A stretch of DNA of 64,000 nucleotides from positions 1,805,001-1,869,000 of the forward strand of contig JAIGNY010000703.1 in NCBI GenBank assembly GCA_020152595.1, in the 5' to 3' direction. The position numbers and the translations under genes are program-made. Positions 1-12,378 of this stretch are shown in pieces. The notes beneath the pieces are model-generated. The model did not search any database and was not told the origin of the DNA. It was given only the letters and a program-made list of their open reading frames with translations. Origin of the DNA: Chiridota heheva. Lineage: Eukaryota > Echinodermata > Holothuroidea > Apodida > Chiridotidae. Position 1 is the stretch's first letter. Every line of letters begins with the position of its first letter.

Positions 1-519
1 TTATTCTTTTCAGGCCTGACTAGTGTGTAAATCCTATACCTGTTTGCAAAATCATGACCATACATAGTATTTCATACATTTCTACAGTAAATAATGGAGT
101 ATAAACTAATTTTACAAATAAATCAACCATCTTGGGTGAGAATATATAAACATTTTAGAATAAAAAATTTATCTGGGTGACATGAAACTCCTTTTTATAA
201 GAAAATGAGTCAAAGTTGGGATGATATTTGCATTTTCCTAACCATGAAACCATTCCCATATTTAATTTTACTTTTTATTTTGAGATAATTTGCATATTAA
301 TTAGTATGCAAAATATATTAAACAACCTTATAAATATTACACAATTGATTTTCAACATATTCAAGAGCCCACAAACAAGGATACTTTATTTTCAGGTTAT
401 AGCTCTCCCACAATCTTTGAACCAGAACCAAAAGGTTTTGTGGTTCTAATGATTTTTCATAAGCTGATTGATTTGCAAAATTTGTATTAACTGTCATGTC
501 ATTGCATATCATGAAATAT
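1..519. other. AT-rich non-coding sequence
   Basis: No splice-flanked or family-recognisable reading frame is seen. The sequence is AT-rich and holds only short chance ORFs on both strands. Confidence 0.5.
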
Positions 520-1450
520 TTGTTCCATGATATTTATTCATAAACCACACCCACCATGCATATCAATAAAAATTGTTGACAACAGCATTTGCACAATAAT
601 TAACAACATCATCAAAGCAACTATGATGCAAAAACGATTGCTCATTTATCCTATTTCAAGAATTTGTCAGTAAGCCCTGCCTACTCATTAGCATTCATGA
701 CATCACTACCACAACATTAGAACATACGTACAGACCATAAACCATCTGTGTACTACATATAGCATAAATCTGATATCGTTTAGGTTGTTTACATCATTCA
801 CTTTCACATTAAGCCACTTCCACGATGCATATCAATGACACCTGTTGATAACATAAGCATGTACACAATAACGAACAAAATTATAATGCCCAATATGACG
901 CAAAACAAACATACAAATGTTTATTTATTACTCTTACATTAGGTCTTATCTGCAGACCATCCCTGACAGAAAAACTAGCTTGCGGCACGCTAACAATTTT
1001 CAGCTTGCTTCAGCTTGCCGCAACCTTGCGGCAAGATTGCAGCAAGTTTGAAGCAAGCTAGTATTTGGGACAAATGCAAGTTTGCTAGCTTGTGCAAACT
1101 AGCAGAAACCTTTCCGCAAGCTTGCACAAACTTTCTGCAAGATTGCACAAGCTTTACAAGATTTATGCTAAAATTGTTAGCAAGTTATGTTAGTTTGTGC
1201 AAGATAGCTTTTTCTGCATTTGTAATAATAAAGAACATTTGCTATTGCAAGCTTTTACCAGAGAATACAAAGCACATTACAAGCAATAACATATAAAATT
1301 GAAATAGCTTGTCAACAGAAAACAGAAGGACAAGCTACAGTATCTGTGTACTATGCATGATGTGATTCCAGTTCATAGTTCTGGAGATCATGTTTACTTG
1401 TGCTCTTTGTTTACAAAATCATATTAAGCCCCACCCACTATGCATATTAA
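520..1450. repeat. ~265-bp dispersed repeat, several units, interrupted
   Basis: The same series of phrases recurs: a CCCACTATGCATAT block, a GCACAATAA block, CATGACATCACCA, ACAGACCAT, ATCTGTGTACTACATAT, then a TTTACA...AAATCATATTAAGCC block. One unit is near 520-820 and a partial one at 820-960. The rest of that unit resumes near 1336-1450 after an insertion. Two more units lie at 6775-7262. The unit has no coding capacity. It looks like an old non-autonomous element or local tandem repeat. Confidence 0.6.
961..1335. mobile_element. Insertion of CAAGC/GCTTG-rich sequence inside the ~265-bp repeat
   Basis: The host repeat reads continuously from ACAGACCAT (ends near 960) to TATCTGTGTACTA (starts near 1340) in its other copies, so this stretch is an insertion. 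Its first 250 bases contain many irregular copies of a GCAAGCTTGC-type palindromic core (TTGCGGCAAG, GCAAGCTTG, CTAGCTTGTGCAAACTAGC). The 93-residue plus-strand frame over it has no family resemblance and reflects the motif repetition. Confidence 0.45.
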
Positions 1451-1837
1451 CCCTTACTCTACCACGCTGCGATACTATTGTAGTTTTGGGTGCCCCATCT
1501 TTGAACCCGCCTCCCAGGTGCATTTTCAAAAAAATACTTTTGACCCCGCCTCCCAAGCGCATTTAAAAAAAAAGCAGTGATAGAGTAAAGGTTAATCAAC
1601 CAACGACAAGTATGCCAACTCGAAAATAAATGCAGCATGGTCCCGTTGGGCGGCCCATTGGGTCACTGAAGCGGAACGAGCCAAACTCTGCTGCTCGGAA
1701 GACAGAGGACCTTTCAATAATCAGCTCGTGCTTAACCCTTACTCTACCACATGGCGATATTATTGTTTTGGGTGCCCCATCTTTGACCCCGCCTCCCAAG
1801 CGCTTTTTCAAAAGCGCGCTAGTAGAGTGAGGGTTAA
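1447..1837. mobile_element. piggyBac-like composite MITE with TTAA flanks (copy 1)
   Basis: Two palindromic modules are present. Module A (1447-1595) starts TTAA-CCCTTACTCTACCAC and ends in a diverged inverted copy with TTAA. Module B (1732-1837) starts TTAA-CCCTTACTCTACCAC and ends AGTAGAGTGAGGG-TTAA. A ~135-bp spacer lies between. TTAA duplication with CCC-starting ends is the known signature of piggyBac-type insertion. There is no transposase frame, so it is non-autonomous. It interrupts the ~265-bp repeat. A second copy lies at 15554-15904. Confidence 0.6.
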
Positions 1838-2658
1838 GGAAATTAATTAAAAAACAGATTATAAACGCAGAGAAACATATAAGCAGCTTATCTCCGCATG
1901 CTTATCTTCCATTTATCAATTGGGCCTGGGTTTATGAAGCATTCTTTGTTAGCAAAAGATATACTGTACAGATACACTAAGTTACGTTCACTAAGAAGCA
2001 AAAATTGGCAAACTTCAACATGGTGGCTTGTTAGTAAGGCTGACTACGTAAGCAAGGAAACAAGAAAAAAAAAATTAACTTTAGATATGAAAATAAAAAT
2101 TTCCCTCACAATGGATTGGCGAGAACCAAGCCTAAGTTCGCTGCGGTGTTTGTACTTTGTGTATACATACATATTATTTTCCATTGTACATGCATTGGTG
2201 AAACGATACTTTACGTTAGGCTTACACATTTGTTACATGAATGTGAATATAAAAACTCAAAAAATAAATTTGTTTACAAAAAGGCGTAGGGAACGGGGAA
2301 TAGAGGTCAATCTCCCAGCATGAGACCTCACTCTGAGCAAATTTATCCCTGCATCTGGTGGGGTCAAATAGTGTAAATTTCTTACGCAGGCGGCCCCCTC
2401 GATCCAGACATAATGGCACCTCCCATTAACTCGCACACTTAAGCCTTCCAGAAAAAAGCAAATAACAGTAGTTAGAAGCATTATTCTAACACACGTTTTT
2501 CATACAACAAACAGCCAAGATGTTAAAGATCAATCTTGAAGCAACTTTTGAACAAAGAATAACTTTGTCATCAAACAGTGAATATTCAACTTCATTGCTC
2601 ACCCTTTCCCACCTTCTCAAATTTACAAGGATGTTTTAAAGGGATATAAGTCACTTAC
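1838..2658. other. Non-coding
   Basis: A 141-codon plus-strand frame (1898-2323) and two minus frames cross this stretch, but none has domain or splice support. The 2400-2440 segment (minus) resembles 11284-11320 (plus), so it is probably repeat-derived. Confidence 0.4.
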
Positions 2659-2791
2659 TGAAATCTAGGTTTATGAGAGTTAGATCCCCAGATCGTAGCC
2701 TATTATGTTTGTGTCCAGGTCTCCAACTTCCATTTCTTTTATATTTACAAGCATTCAATATCTTTTTTCCACAGGTTATACAATAGTTCAT
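2659..2791 (-). other. Candidate short exon with consensus donor (unconfirmed)
   Basis: On the minus strand an ATG at 2791-2789 opens a 44-codon frame that runs without a stop into a strong donor (TTTCA|GTAAGTGA, last exon base 2659). The peptide is basic with a CxxC near its start (MNYCITCGKK...). It could be a small first exon or a more 3' exon of the C12orf56-like gene upstream on this strand, but no homology is recognised. A chance ORF next to a chance donor is the main alternative. Confidence 0.15.
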
Positions 2792-5700
2792 GATAAACAA
2801 ACAAAAAAGAGAGAAGAAAAATATTGCTCAGTTTGGTTTTTTTTCACATGAAAAATAAAGAAGCAGAAAAACCATTTGCTTCGCTTTTTTTCTTATACCA
2901 TTACTAGCACACCCAGCATTTGCAATAAAACATTCCCAAAATTCCCTGAAGAAATCATTGTTAATGTGTTGTTGGAGTTTGATTAAACAGTGATATGTCA
3001 TAGCACATGTCTGATATAAATAAATCCCTCCTGGGAACTTGTGTTTAGAAAATATCCCTATAGGCCTATACTATTTTCTTTTATTTTAAATTTTGATATT
3101 TCCTTTTTAATTTATTTTAAAAGTTTCTGCAACAAGAAGAAAGTAATTACTGACTTTGTTTTTGCTTTTGACTTTTGCTGAAATTTATTTTTAATATAGC
3201 GTTTGAGTCGGTTTGACTTTACATACGATTTTAAATATATCGTTTCACAATACATTTCCCATATAACCACGTCGTAATTACTTTTAAAATTGTATTTCGA
3301 CAGAATGATATCATTTTCTTTAAAAATCAAGAGGTAGCGGGAAATTACGCAACGAGCATTCGGCGATTCCTGTATAATGATATAAAAAATATATTGTGTT
3401 AAAAAAACAAACGTTTTTGGTTACTTACATTGACTTTTGGCCCGCACTTACTTTGTTGTTAGACAATCCCTTGGCTAGATTTGGCATTGGCGTTATTTCA
3501 TTTGGGAAAACATGGCCTCTAAAGGAGGGAGGGGGGAGGGGGCGCATGCCCCTGGCTACGCCTGTTTCTTTGATAGAAGTTAAAATCTTTATAGTCTGAA
3601 AAACCGATAAGATAAAGGTGTTCAATATATACCGTCAGACATTACTTGTGATGAACTGCAGTAAGAGGTCCTTTTATGTTGTGTTACTTGAGTATTTGAA
3701 ACAACCGCTTCCGCAAATTTTTAAAAGAGAAATTGTAAACGAGTATCAACACAACTTTATACTCTGCGGCTCCCAATTGTGTTAACCAGTTAACATGATG
3801 ATCATGGCAACAATGACTTTCTCAATTTTCCCATTCGTTATTAAATGATTAAATACTCAAAATTCGAAAGAATTAAAGGAAAACAATTTTGTCATTTGTT
3901 TCCAACTATTTTTCTTTCAAAGCATTGAATTTGTTAATAGTTCAGCCATAGGCCTTTAATTGTCCTCCTTTTACTCCATAAAAAACTAATGTTTAATATT
4001 CTCTCTCATTGCTTTCTCTTTAGGGAGATAAGTATACTTTATCCTAGTATTATTTTTTGCTTTTAATTATTTGTTTGATTTTTTAATTTTTAGTTGTTTT
4101 ATTTTCTTAATTTTTAGTTGTTTTATATCTACTTTAATAAGTTTTCTTTGTTCGTTCTGCAAGATTTTTTAAATTGTTTATTATTGTTCCACGTATTTCA
4201 TTTACTGTCAAGTCTGCAACTCTGCATATGGGTCCCACTTATCAGAAAATTAGCACAATTTTCAAAACCGAAACAGAGATGGGAGGGGGACAGAATACAC
4301 AGGTCTGCGCCCTGTCAAAATTTGTAGTCACAATTGCACCGCTTGAAATTTGCGAAGTGCATACTGTAGCTTGAAGAATTGTAGGCAGGTGGGTTTATAG
4401 ATTAGTTTAGTAACACCTCCCCAGTGTGGCCCTGGAACTGGAATGGAACGATAGACATAACAATGTTTATTAGACATTTTCTGCTTTTCATTTAGCTATG
4501 TCACTGTATGATGTATACTTACGGAATATAAATATAAATTTGTCTACCTTCTTGCTTTTTGTAGAACTGTTTTCAATGATTTCATTGCATGAAACAGTGG
4601 AAAAATTGAAATATGACACTTACAAGACTCCATACTATAAAAAAAACCTGGTAGGTCTTCGGCTCATGATTATTTTTAAACATCTATTTTTAGCTAATTT
4701 GTATTTTTAGTACCAAAAAAGTAATAATGCCACAAATATACTACAAGTGAAAATACAAGTATATCACAAACATACAAATGCCTGGTTTTAATTACCAGCT
4801 ACATGTACTTGTACGGTAGTCCTTAAGGAGTGTTGTCATGTTCTGGAGCTGTCATGTCACACCGTAACTTAACTTACCCGAATCTTGCTCAAAAGTAGAA
4901 CCCAATTTATCAATCATAATAGGCCTACATTGGAAAGCATTGACATGTAGCAGATTTCCATGTTTTTATATTTTTTTTTGCAAGGAAAGGGGTGGAGGGG
5001 GACACATACTTTCACAAGAGGGAAAAGCTCCCTCCCCACCCCCAAGACAACACATGCTGGCCGGAGTGGTCTTTTGGTCACCTATATTTATCCTCTGATA
5101 TGAGAGCCCCCTTGCAAGTTTGCACTGGACCCTCGTAATCCTCTCAGTGGCCCTAAATGTTAGTACATACTGTGCTTAACCCCCCCACCCTCCATTCATT
5201 TGCATTGCATGCAAAACTACCATGCAACAAGATAAGAATTGAACAAATGATAAACGAGTCGAGATAAACAAAAAGAAAAAATGACAAACGAATGAATACA
5301 TTGATTGATACAATCAATGAAAAGTTGCAATGTCATAAAATCTAGATCACAATGTCAAGCCATGCAGTTTCCTTCAGAAGAATACGGAAACAAAATTATC
5401 AAAAACATGCATTCGATTGAAAAAATGCAACCTTCAAAACATAAATTAAAGAACAGTGTTGACAGAGCTTTAATTCTTGAGAAACAGAATGACAGACGGG
5501 GGGGGGGGGGGGGGAATCTTAAATGAGAATCATTTCCCTGGTATTGGGTGAGAATTAGTAGAGTTAAACATTTTTTGTTTGCATTTTCAAAATTTTTGTG
5601 GAATGGTATGTTTAACAACTTTGAACATTTGTGACTTTAGCCTACCATTTTTAATACCTAAACGGGAAAAGACATAAAGAAATAAAGAAAAAAAAACATT

Positions 5701-6774
5701 AATACACAACATTATCATATGAAGTTATGAACATATTAAAAATAAGTTATCTATATTTGAATTTTGATTATTTTGTAGAAGAAACAACAAAGCTGAAATA
5801 TCATGATTTGCACGGTAGGCCTACTGTATGGACTGTTTTGCCATATCAAGAAAGTTCAAGCAACATCAATATATCCAAATAAATCCCTTGTCTAGCTGCC
5901 CCGCTTCTGTCTTAGTATTAAAAGAATTTGACATTTTCACAACAATATGCCAGCAACAGGAAATGTGCAAACATTCATAGACATTTTACACCAAATAAAA
6001 ATATAATAACATCTCTGAATGAAAAATGTTCTTCTAAAAACTATAATGTGCAAGTCAATGGATAAAGCCCTTATGTTGGAGATTATTGACATTTAGTGAA
6101 AGTGAAGGTCAATTTGACTGCACCACATCGTAGCAGATAACCATTTTCAAATACAACATATGTCCAGAATATAATGCATAAATAAAATACTTATAGTTTA
6201 TTGTCACGATATTAGTTGCGTACACCCACTTGTGCCTCTGATCTTTATCCGGAGGTAGCTAGCCCTGTATTCGCATAACTTTACAGGTGTTGAGTCAGAA
6301 AGATTGATAGACTAGGTTAAATATTTTCATTACATGACTCGAAATAAAATTGTAAATGAAACATTTTTATATTTATTATTAGGGAACATATGTATTCCTG
6401 TTTTGTAGACAGTATGTGCTTAAAAAGAACATACTATTACTAAGGTTTCTAGAGTTAGGCCCAAGTGGAGCAAGCTAGCTCAACAATTGAGGTGTAGCAC
6501 TAAACGTTAGCGGTAATCAATGACGGAGGATTAAAGGATGATTATAAGCGAGTTATATGTTTCTATATTAAAAGGATGACATAGAGATTATACTTTAAAA
6601 AGACAGCTTAAACGGGGCTTATACATCCTTATACTTTGTGTCTACAAAGATTAAACAACATTTTTGCAGCTCTATGTTTTTATAAGAAATATACATTCTT
6701 ATAGTGGTTTAGCCTGTAGTATTGTACATTCTATATATGGGCAAGTTATATGCAAGCGGTATTGTAACAACATA
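2792..6774. other. Non-coding, AT-rich; short G tracts
   Basis: No supported gene is seen. Notable only are a run of about 17 G at 5499-5515 and a G-rich stretch at 3527-3542. The ORFs here are short and without domains. Confidence 0.45.
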
Positions 6775-7262
6775 ATTATACAACTATGAAACAAAACAGA
6801 TATGTGGTTCTTAGAATATGAGCATTTCAAGATTTTTACATTAAGCCTGCCATGACATCACCATCAAAAACATTAGGGCACATCTACATATATGGCTATC
6901 TGTTTACCACATATGACATGAATCCAGTTTATCGTTATTAAGATACCGTGTTTACAAGCTCTTTTCAACAAAATCATATTAAGCCCCGCCCACTACGCAT
7001 ATAATTGAAATTCAACATTTTTACATCATGAAGATGTACACACTAGCTAAGATAATTAGACCAAATATAAAGCACAAACAGACATGTGGTTGTTAGAATA
7101 TGAACATTTCAATTTTCTTTACATTACGCCATTACCTACTCATTAATATGACATCACCATCAAAATCAATAGGGTACATCTACAGACCATGGGCTATCTG
7201 TGTATCAAATATGACATGAATGCAGTTGATCGTTTTGGGGATATTGCGTTTACGAGCTGGCA
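6775..7262. repeat. Two further units of the ~265-bp repeat
   Basis: Units at about 6775-7005 and 7015-7262 share the TTAGAATATGA, ACATTAAGCC, CATGACATCACCATCAAAA and CCCGCCCACTACGCATAT blocks with 520-1450. They differ by scattered substitutions, so they are old copies. Confidence 0.6.
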
Positions 7263-7282
7263 GTCACACACACATATATATA

Positions 7283-7321
<39 letters not shown>

Positions 7322-7395
7322 ATACTTACATACATACATACATACACACATACTGTACATACATACATACATACATACATACATACACACACATG
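7263..7395. repeat. Microsatellite (TA)n then (CATA)n
   Basis: A CACACA/TATATA run of about 50 bases is followed by two blocks of CATA tetranucleotides. The 71-residue frame across it is a translation of the repeat. Confidence 0.9.
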
Positions 7396-8723
7396 CCATC
7401 ATGACTCATGACCACAGAGGTTCCTGAATTGGAACCAAACATTGATGATGATGATGATCGAACCAAACATTGATAAAAATAATAATAGGTCATGATATAG
7501 GTCAAAATGTGACATTAAGAACTAATTTGTATATTCCAATTGTTCCTACTTCCAAAAAAACCACAAGTGGTATCTATCACTGAAAAGAACTTTTCATCAA
7601 CATTTCATAAATTTATTAAAAATGCCACAACTGCTACTACTGTACAAGAGAGTACATAAACTGTTATCAGGGATTTGTTACTAACTTAAGTAATAAATCC
7701 ATGATCTTACATTGTTCAGGAAATATTGAGTTCAAAGTTTGAAGATGATGTGAAAAACTCATTCCTTTAACAATTGCTAATGTATTTAATTAATAATAAG
7801 TTTTAACTTTTTTTTTTTAACTGACTGAAAATATTTCTTTAAATTTAAGACATCAGATCACATTTACTTGAGTAGGCTCGTCTGGTGACTTGTATCCAAT
7901 GGATACAAGCCCCAAATTTCTGAAGAGTATAAATCTAATCAAAAACAATACAACTTACTGAGGAATCATGAATGTGAGGCTGTGATGTCATCTCTAGTCT
8001 GATTTCAGTCACTTCTACACAAATCTGATAGATTTGATATTTCTAATATCTCCACATAAGGAATAAAATATATTTTCTTCACCATTATAATACTTGACTG
8101 TATTTGAACTCTCTCATATACATGCATACAGGTGAACATCTGAACTTTTTCTTTAATGTGTGCTTTCACCTATTCCCATTCTGCATCCTCCTGGGTGCAG
8201 CAAACTTTGAAGCATACAGTATTCCTGTAAATCATTAGGCTACAGGCAATGTTTTGCCCTTCGATAAAAACAGCTGACAAATATCTTTATCTAACGACAA
8301 TTTCACTGATTTAAAAAGCTCAGGACATTCCTGCTTAAGATTCAATACAACAGCCTGTAACCATGAAAGGAATATCAATAGATGATTAAATAGAAATATA
8401 TCATTCTACTGTATTTTTGTTAGCACAGTGATATAATCTTTATAATCTTGTTGAATATTGATTAAGCCTAAAGCGGTCCTGGAGTATTCTAAGAATCTCC
8501 AAACAAAGAAGCACACACATTGCATGTCATTTACAGTTTGATTATACATGAAAAAATACAATACTTCATGGGATCCAATTTACATATGCTTGAATACCAT
8601 TTTCGATATTTTGCATTTGTGACCAACTATAAGAATTTATTCCGTTTCCCCATGCAAGATACAACCTTAATGACCTTCACCAAAGAGTAATATACTGCAG
8701 TACTGTAAATGATTTTTAAACAA
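7396..8723. other. Non-coding; partial MITE arm near 7960-8100
   Basis: No gene is seen. The stretch 7960-8100 (GAGGCTGTGATGTCATC, TCTGATTTCAGTCACTTCTACACAAAT) matches the right arm of the long-arm MITE at 8724-9299, so a decayed relative is present. Confidence 0.45.
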
Positions 8724-9299
8724 TTTCAAAGAATAACTTCAGTGATCAAGCAAGTAAATCCCATATGAAAGGACTTCAAAAAAAACAATTTGAAAGCATT
8801 CAAAAATCTTATTCTGTTAAGGAGATATTGAAGTTTAAAGTTTGGTATCATTTGTGCAGAAACAAGTGAAAGACTAGTTGTGATGTTATAGCCTCAGATT
8901 CCTCAAAATCTTTATGTCTTCTATCATATTATGTCCTGCAATTTTGTGGCTCAAAAACCATGGGATATGTCAAAAAAGTAGTAAAACTGAATTTAGAAAG
9001 GATATTTATAATATACCACCTAAAGAAAGTTCAAGAAAAAATGATTTAAGAAGTGAAAAAATTAAATAAACTTTCTCTTAAATACATTAACAATTGTTAT
9101 AAATGTGAGGAATAAGAATCAAACTTTCCATAGTAGACTTACTACACCAGACATTTCTACACAGATAAGACAGAGTTTAAACTTGAATATCTCCTTAACA
9201 GAATAAGATTTTTGAACACTTTCTTCATCATTTTGTTTCTTTTCAAGACCTCTTTCATATAAGATGGACATGCTTGACCACTGAACTAATCCTTTAATG
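8724..9299. mobile_element. MITE with ~170-bp inverted arms (copy A)
   Basis: The left arm (TAACTTCAGTGATCAAGCAAG ... AAAATCTTATTCTGTTAAGGAGATATTGAAGTTTAAA ... GTTATAGCCTCAGATTCCTC) is repeated as an inverted complement at the right end, which finishes GCTTGACCACTGAACTAATCC-TTTAATG. The ~230-bp interior matches copy B (59419-59979) in inverted orientation. It has no coding capacity. Single-arm relatives occur near 7960, 12094, 50570 and 60880. Confidence 0.7.
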
Positions 9300-9775
9300 G
9301 GACATTCTTAAGAAAAGAGGAATTATTTGGGTCTTAAAGGAGCAATTACATGATCCTCACAAGAGAGTTAGAAGTGTGACCCCTCAAAGGGATTTCTTGA
9401 AAATCACTTGGGAATTAATTCATTACTTCAAATAATTGGTGTAACCCATATCAGTAAACTGATGTGTTTCCCACCCAAAGAGTTACAGTGGTATCTCCAA
9501 AAGAAGGGGTGGAGGGGGGGGGGAGGCATATTGTGACAGGTTCACACTGTATGAGAACTGGAATGAAATGAAAAATACTAAATACCCCACCCCTCACCCC
9601 TGCCCAAGAATCCTGGTATGACCTGCACTAGAGAACTGGTGCTAACAACACAAATACAAATGAGAAGGTACATTAAGAGGACTTAGTCTAGGTCTCTGCA
9701 TGAAAGGATGGGGAGTGACCCTCATACAGTAGGACCACAAATTGCTCAGATCTACTGTAGAATATTTTTCAAAAT
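9300..9775. other. Non-coding
   Basis: No gene is seen. It contains a short G tract near 9513-9525. Confidence 0.45.
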
Positions 9776-10410
9776 ACATGGTGTGACTTCCAAAATAAAT
9801 GGTGTGACTTCCAAAATAAATGGGTGTGACTTTCCAAAATAAATAGTGTGACTTTTAAAATAATGGTGTACCTTTTCATTATAAATGTTGTGACTATTCA
9901 AAATAAATAGTGTGACTTTTCAAAATAAATGATGTAACTTTCATTATAAATGGTGTAACTTTTCATTATAAATGGTGTAACTTTTCATAATTAAAGTGAC
10001 TTTTCATAATAAATGGTAAGACTTTTCATTATAAATGGTGTTGACTTTTCATTATAAATGGTGACTTTTCATTTTAAATGGTGTAACTTTTGATAATAAA
10101 TGTGTAACTTTTCAAATGGTAACTTTTCATTACAAATGGTGTAACTTTCCATAATAAATAAGTGACTTTAAAATAAATGGTGTGACTTTCAAAATAAATG
10201 GTGTGACTTTTAGAATAATGGTGTACCTTTCCATTATAAATGTTGTGACCATTTAAAATAAATGGTATAACTTTTCATTATAAATGGTGTTGACTTTTCA
10301 TTATAAATGGTGTAACTTTCCATAATAAATAATGACTTCAAAATAAATGGTGTGACTTTCCAAAATAAATGGTGTGACTTTTCAAAATAAATGGTGTGAC
10401 TATTCAACTA
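9776..10410. repeat. ~20-25-bp minisatellite (AAATAAATGGTGTGACTTTTC)
   Basis: About 25-30 degenerate head-to-tail copies alternate AAAATAAATGGTGTGACTTT and CATTATAAATGGTGTAACTTT variants. Unit length varies by a few bases. There is no open frame of note. Confidence 0.9.
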
Positions 10411-10494
10411 TTCATACACTTATCTAACATCAGGTTTTAATGATTTTCAATGACTTTTTAGCACAAATTCCCTGACTTTTCCATGACCTACACC

Positions 10495-10784
10495 CATTAC
10501 ATGTACGTTCCCGATAAGAAAGACAGTGTTATACTAGAGTTCATATCAGGTAGGCTACACATTGGCTCTTTACAAACATACAAATATTGTATACAGTGTG
10601 GGCTATGCTTATTCAAAAAAGATCCCTGAAAAAGTAGTTCCAGTCAAATGGAATGTGTGCATAGTGTTTTATGAATAAATTCCTGTGGTATAAATTACAA
10701 GAATAAGAGTGAATTCTTGTGTGCTGGGAGTAATTTGATTTAAGCAATAACACTGTCTTTCCTATAGGGAACATACATGTAATG
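10495..10784. mobile_element. MITE with ~37-bp terminal inverted repeats
   Basis: The left end CATTACATGTACGTTCCCG (continuing ATAAGAAAGACAGTGTTAT) is matched by its reverse complement at the right end (ATAACACTGTCTTTCC ... TACATGTAATG), with about four mismatches in 37 positions. The 290-bp element abuts the minisatellite and has no coding capacity. The flanks show no clear target duplication. Confidence 0.6.
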
Positions 10785-10853
10785 CATAAAACTTCAGAAA
10801 ACTGTTACCAAACTGTAATTAAAGATTGTTGAGGCAAAGTGTTTTAATGAATG

Positions 10854-10913
10854 TTTAATGCATGGGGCAAAGGACTTTACGTGAGTGCAAAGTCCTTTGA
10901 ACAGTGCATTAAA
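10854..10913. repeat. Two-stem hairpin
   Basis: Outer arms TTTAATGCA/TGCATTAAA and inner arms CAAAGGACTTT/AAAGTCCTTTG are both perfect. They are separated by 5-nt internal loops and close on a 10-nt loop. See the findings. Confidence 0.6.
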
Positions 10914-12093
10914 TATGCATATAAACAAGATGCCAAAACATTAATCTTTTTATAAAATTTCTGTGTAAAATTTCCGTGTTAGATTGTTTAAAATGCATAA
11001 AAAACAACAAATGAGAATGAAAAACGAGAAAAGTTTACATACTTTTCTTTTATTTAAAAAATTCACCTGTTGTAAAAATGGACTAAATTAAATACTCAAG
11101 GTCATACATTACGCAGATTTAATGCACAGGTCAGCGCAATGCAAATACTCCACTGAAATTGTATAACTCCTATAATATATACAATAGAATATCTTCCAAA
11201 AAAGAAAACCCAAAAAGATTCCTCTGCAAACATTTCTAAAACTTTCTAAAAAGTATTTCTAACAGAAGTTACCTTTTTATGCAAAGCTTAAGTGTGTGGG
11301 CTAATGGGAGGATCAGTGCCCCATGTGAAGAAAAAGAAGTGAATTTCCCTCAAATTAAGTGTTGTCACTTTACGTTTGTACACAACATGTGTTGAAAGTA
11401 TACTACAATGTGACGTGTGTGACACTCCGGTAGCTTGTACAATATGATAGGAAATCCTCCTGATGGAGATATACCCCTCATGAATCTCAATCAGATGAAA
11501 CTCCGTAAGCTATCAAATCCAAGTGCACCTTGTATACCTCAATCAGGGCATGCACCAAACACAACCCAAATTACATGTTCATAATCCAAACATTTAGAAT
11601 TACTGTATATCTTTACATGTCATGTTACATCTAAAAGAGGAAAGGTTTAGTTAGCAGAAATTTAACTAACCAAAATTAGTCAGTGAAAAATAGTGATAAT
11701 TAAATTCTACAAATATGACATCACATTTTATTTAATCTCCATACGAAACAAATTTGTAATGTATTCTGTATTGTAGAGTGCACCCAGCAACTGTGTTTGT
11801 AAAACTAAGTAAAATATATATTACAGTTTCAGCAATAACAAAATCGTATTTACTAAAAACATTTAAATCTGTTTGGAAGGCCGGTTAAATGAATTTCATT
11901 CTCAAATGCATGCATCCAAAAATAACTTGTTTTGCAGGATTTATACCCAAGAGAAATCAACCAGTGCCTTAGTGAGCCATTGTAATCCTAAATAAGTCAA
12001 CTATGAAAGACTGAGAGACAAAGATACTGGTTTTCTTGAGTCAGATAAGACATCTTCATCTTGTTTGTCATGACAGAGAGGGAGAAAGTACTT
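10914..12093. other. Non-coding; downstream exons of the C12orf56-like gene not found
   Basis: This stretch should hold an intron of the minus-strand gene that begins at 30783. I found no reading frame here with family resemblance and good junctions. An open minus-strand stretch near 11370-11500 has no recognisable similarity. Confidence 0.35.
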
Positions 12094-12240
12094 GAAGGAT
12101 TACTTCAGTGGTCAAGCAAACTCAGTGTATATGAAAGACAAAATAAAATGGTGAAAAGAATCCTTCATTATTAATTTCAGTTTAGTTGTTCAAATTTAAA
12201 GTTGTGTCAAATATGTGTAAAAATGACTGATGTGAAAAGA
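12094..12240. mobile_element. Single arm of the long-arm MITE
   Basis: GAAGGATTACTTCAGTGGTCAAGCAAACTC ... AAAATGGTGAAAAGAATCC ... TCAAATTTAAAGTTGTGTCAAATATGTGTAAAAATGACTGA follows the left arm of the 8724-9299 element with many substitutions. No partner arm is visible nearby. Confidence 0.4.
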
Positions 12241-12378
12241 CTACTGTAGAAGGCTGGTACCATCATACTCACTTTCCTCACTTTATGTATTATAAAGAAT
12301 TTTTTTTTCACGAATTGATTTTTTTTTCTTCTTTAAATTACAGTACAAACAGCAATTGAACAGACAAGTCATACTTAC

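Noticed and set aside
1898-2323. 141-codon plus frame
   Set aside because: No family resemblance; AT-rich composition; overlaps repeat-like sequence.
11370-11510. Possible downstream exon of the C12orf56-like gene (open minus frame)
   Set aside because: No clear acceptor and donor pair and no resemblance to the family.
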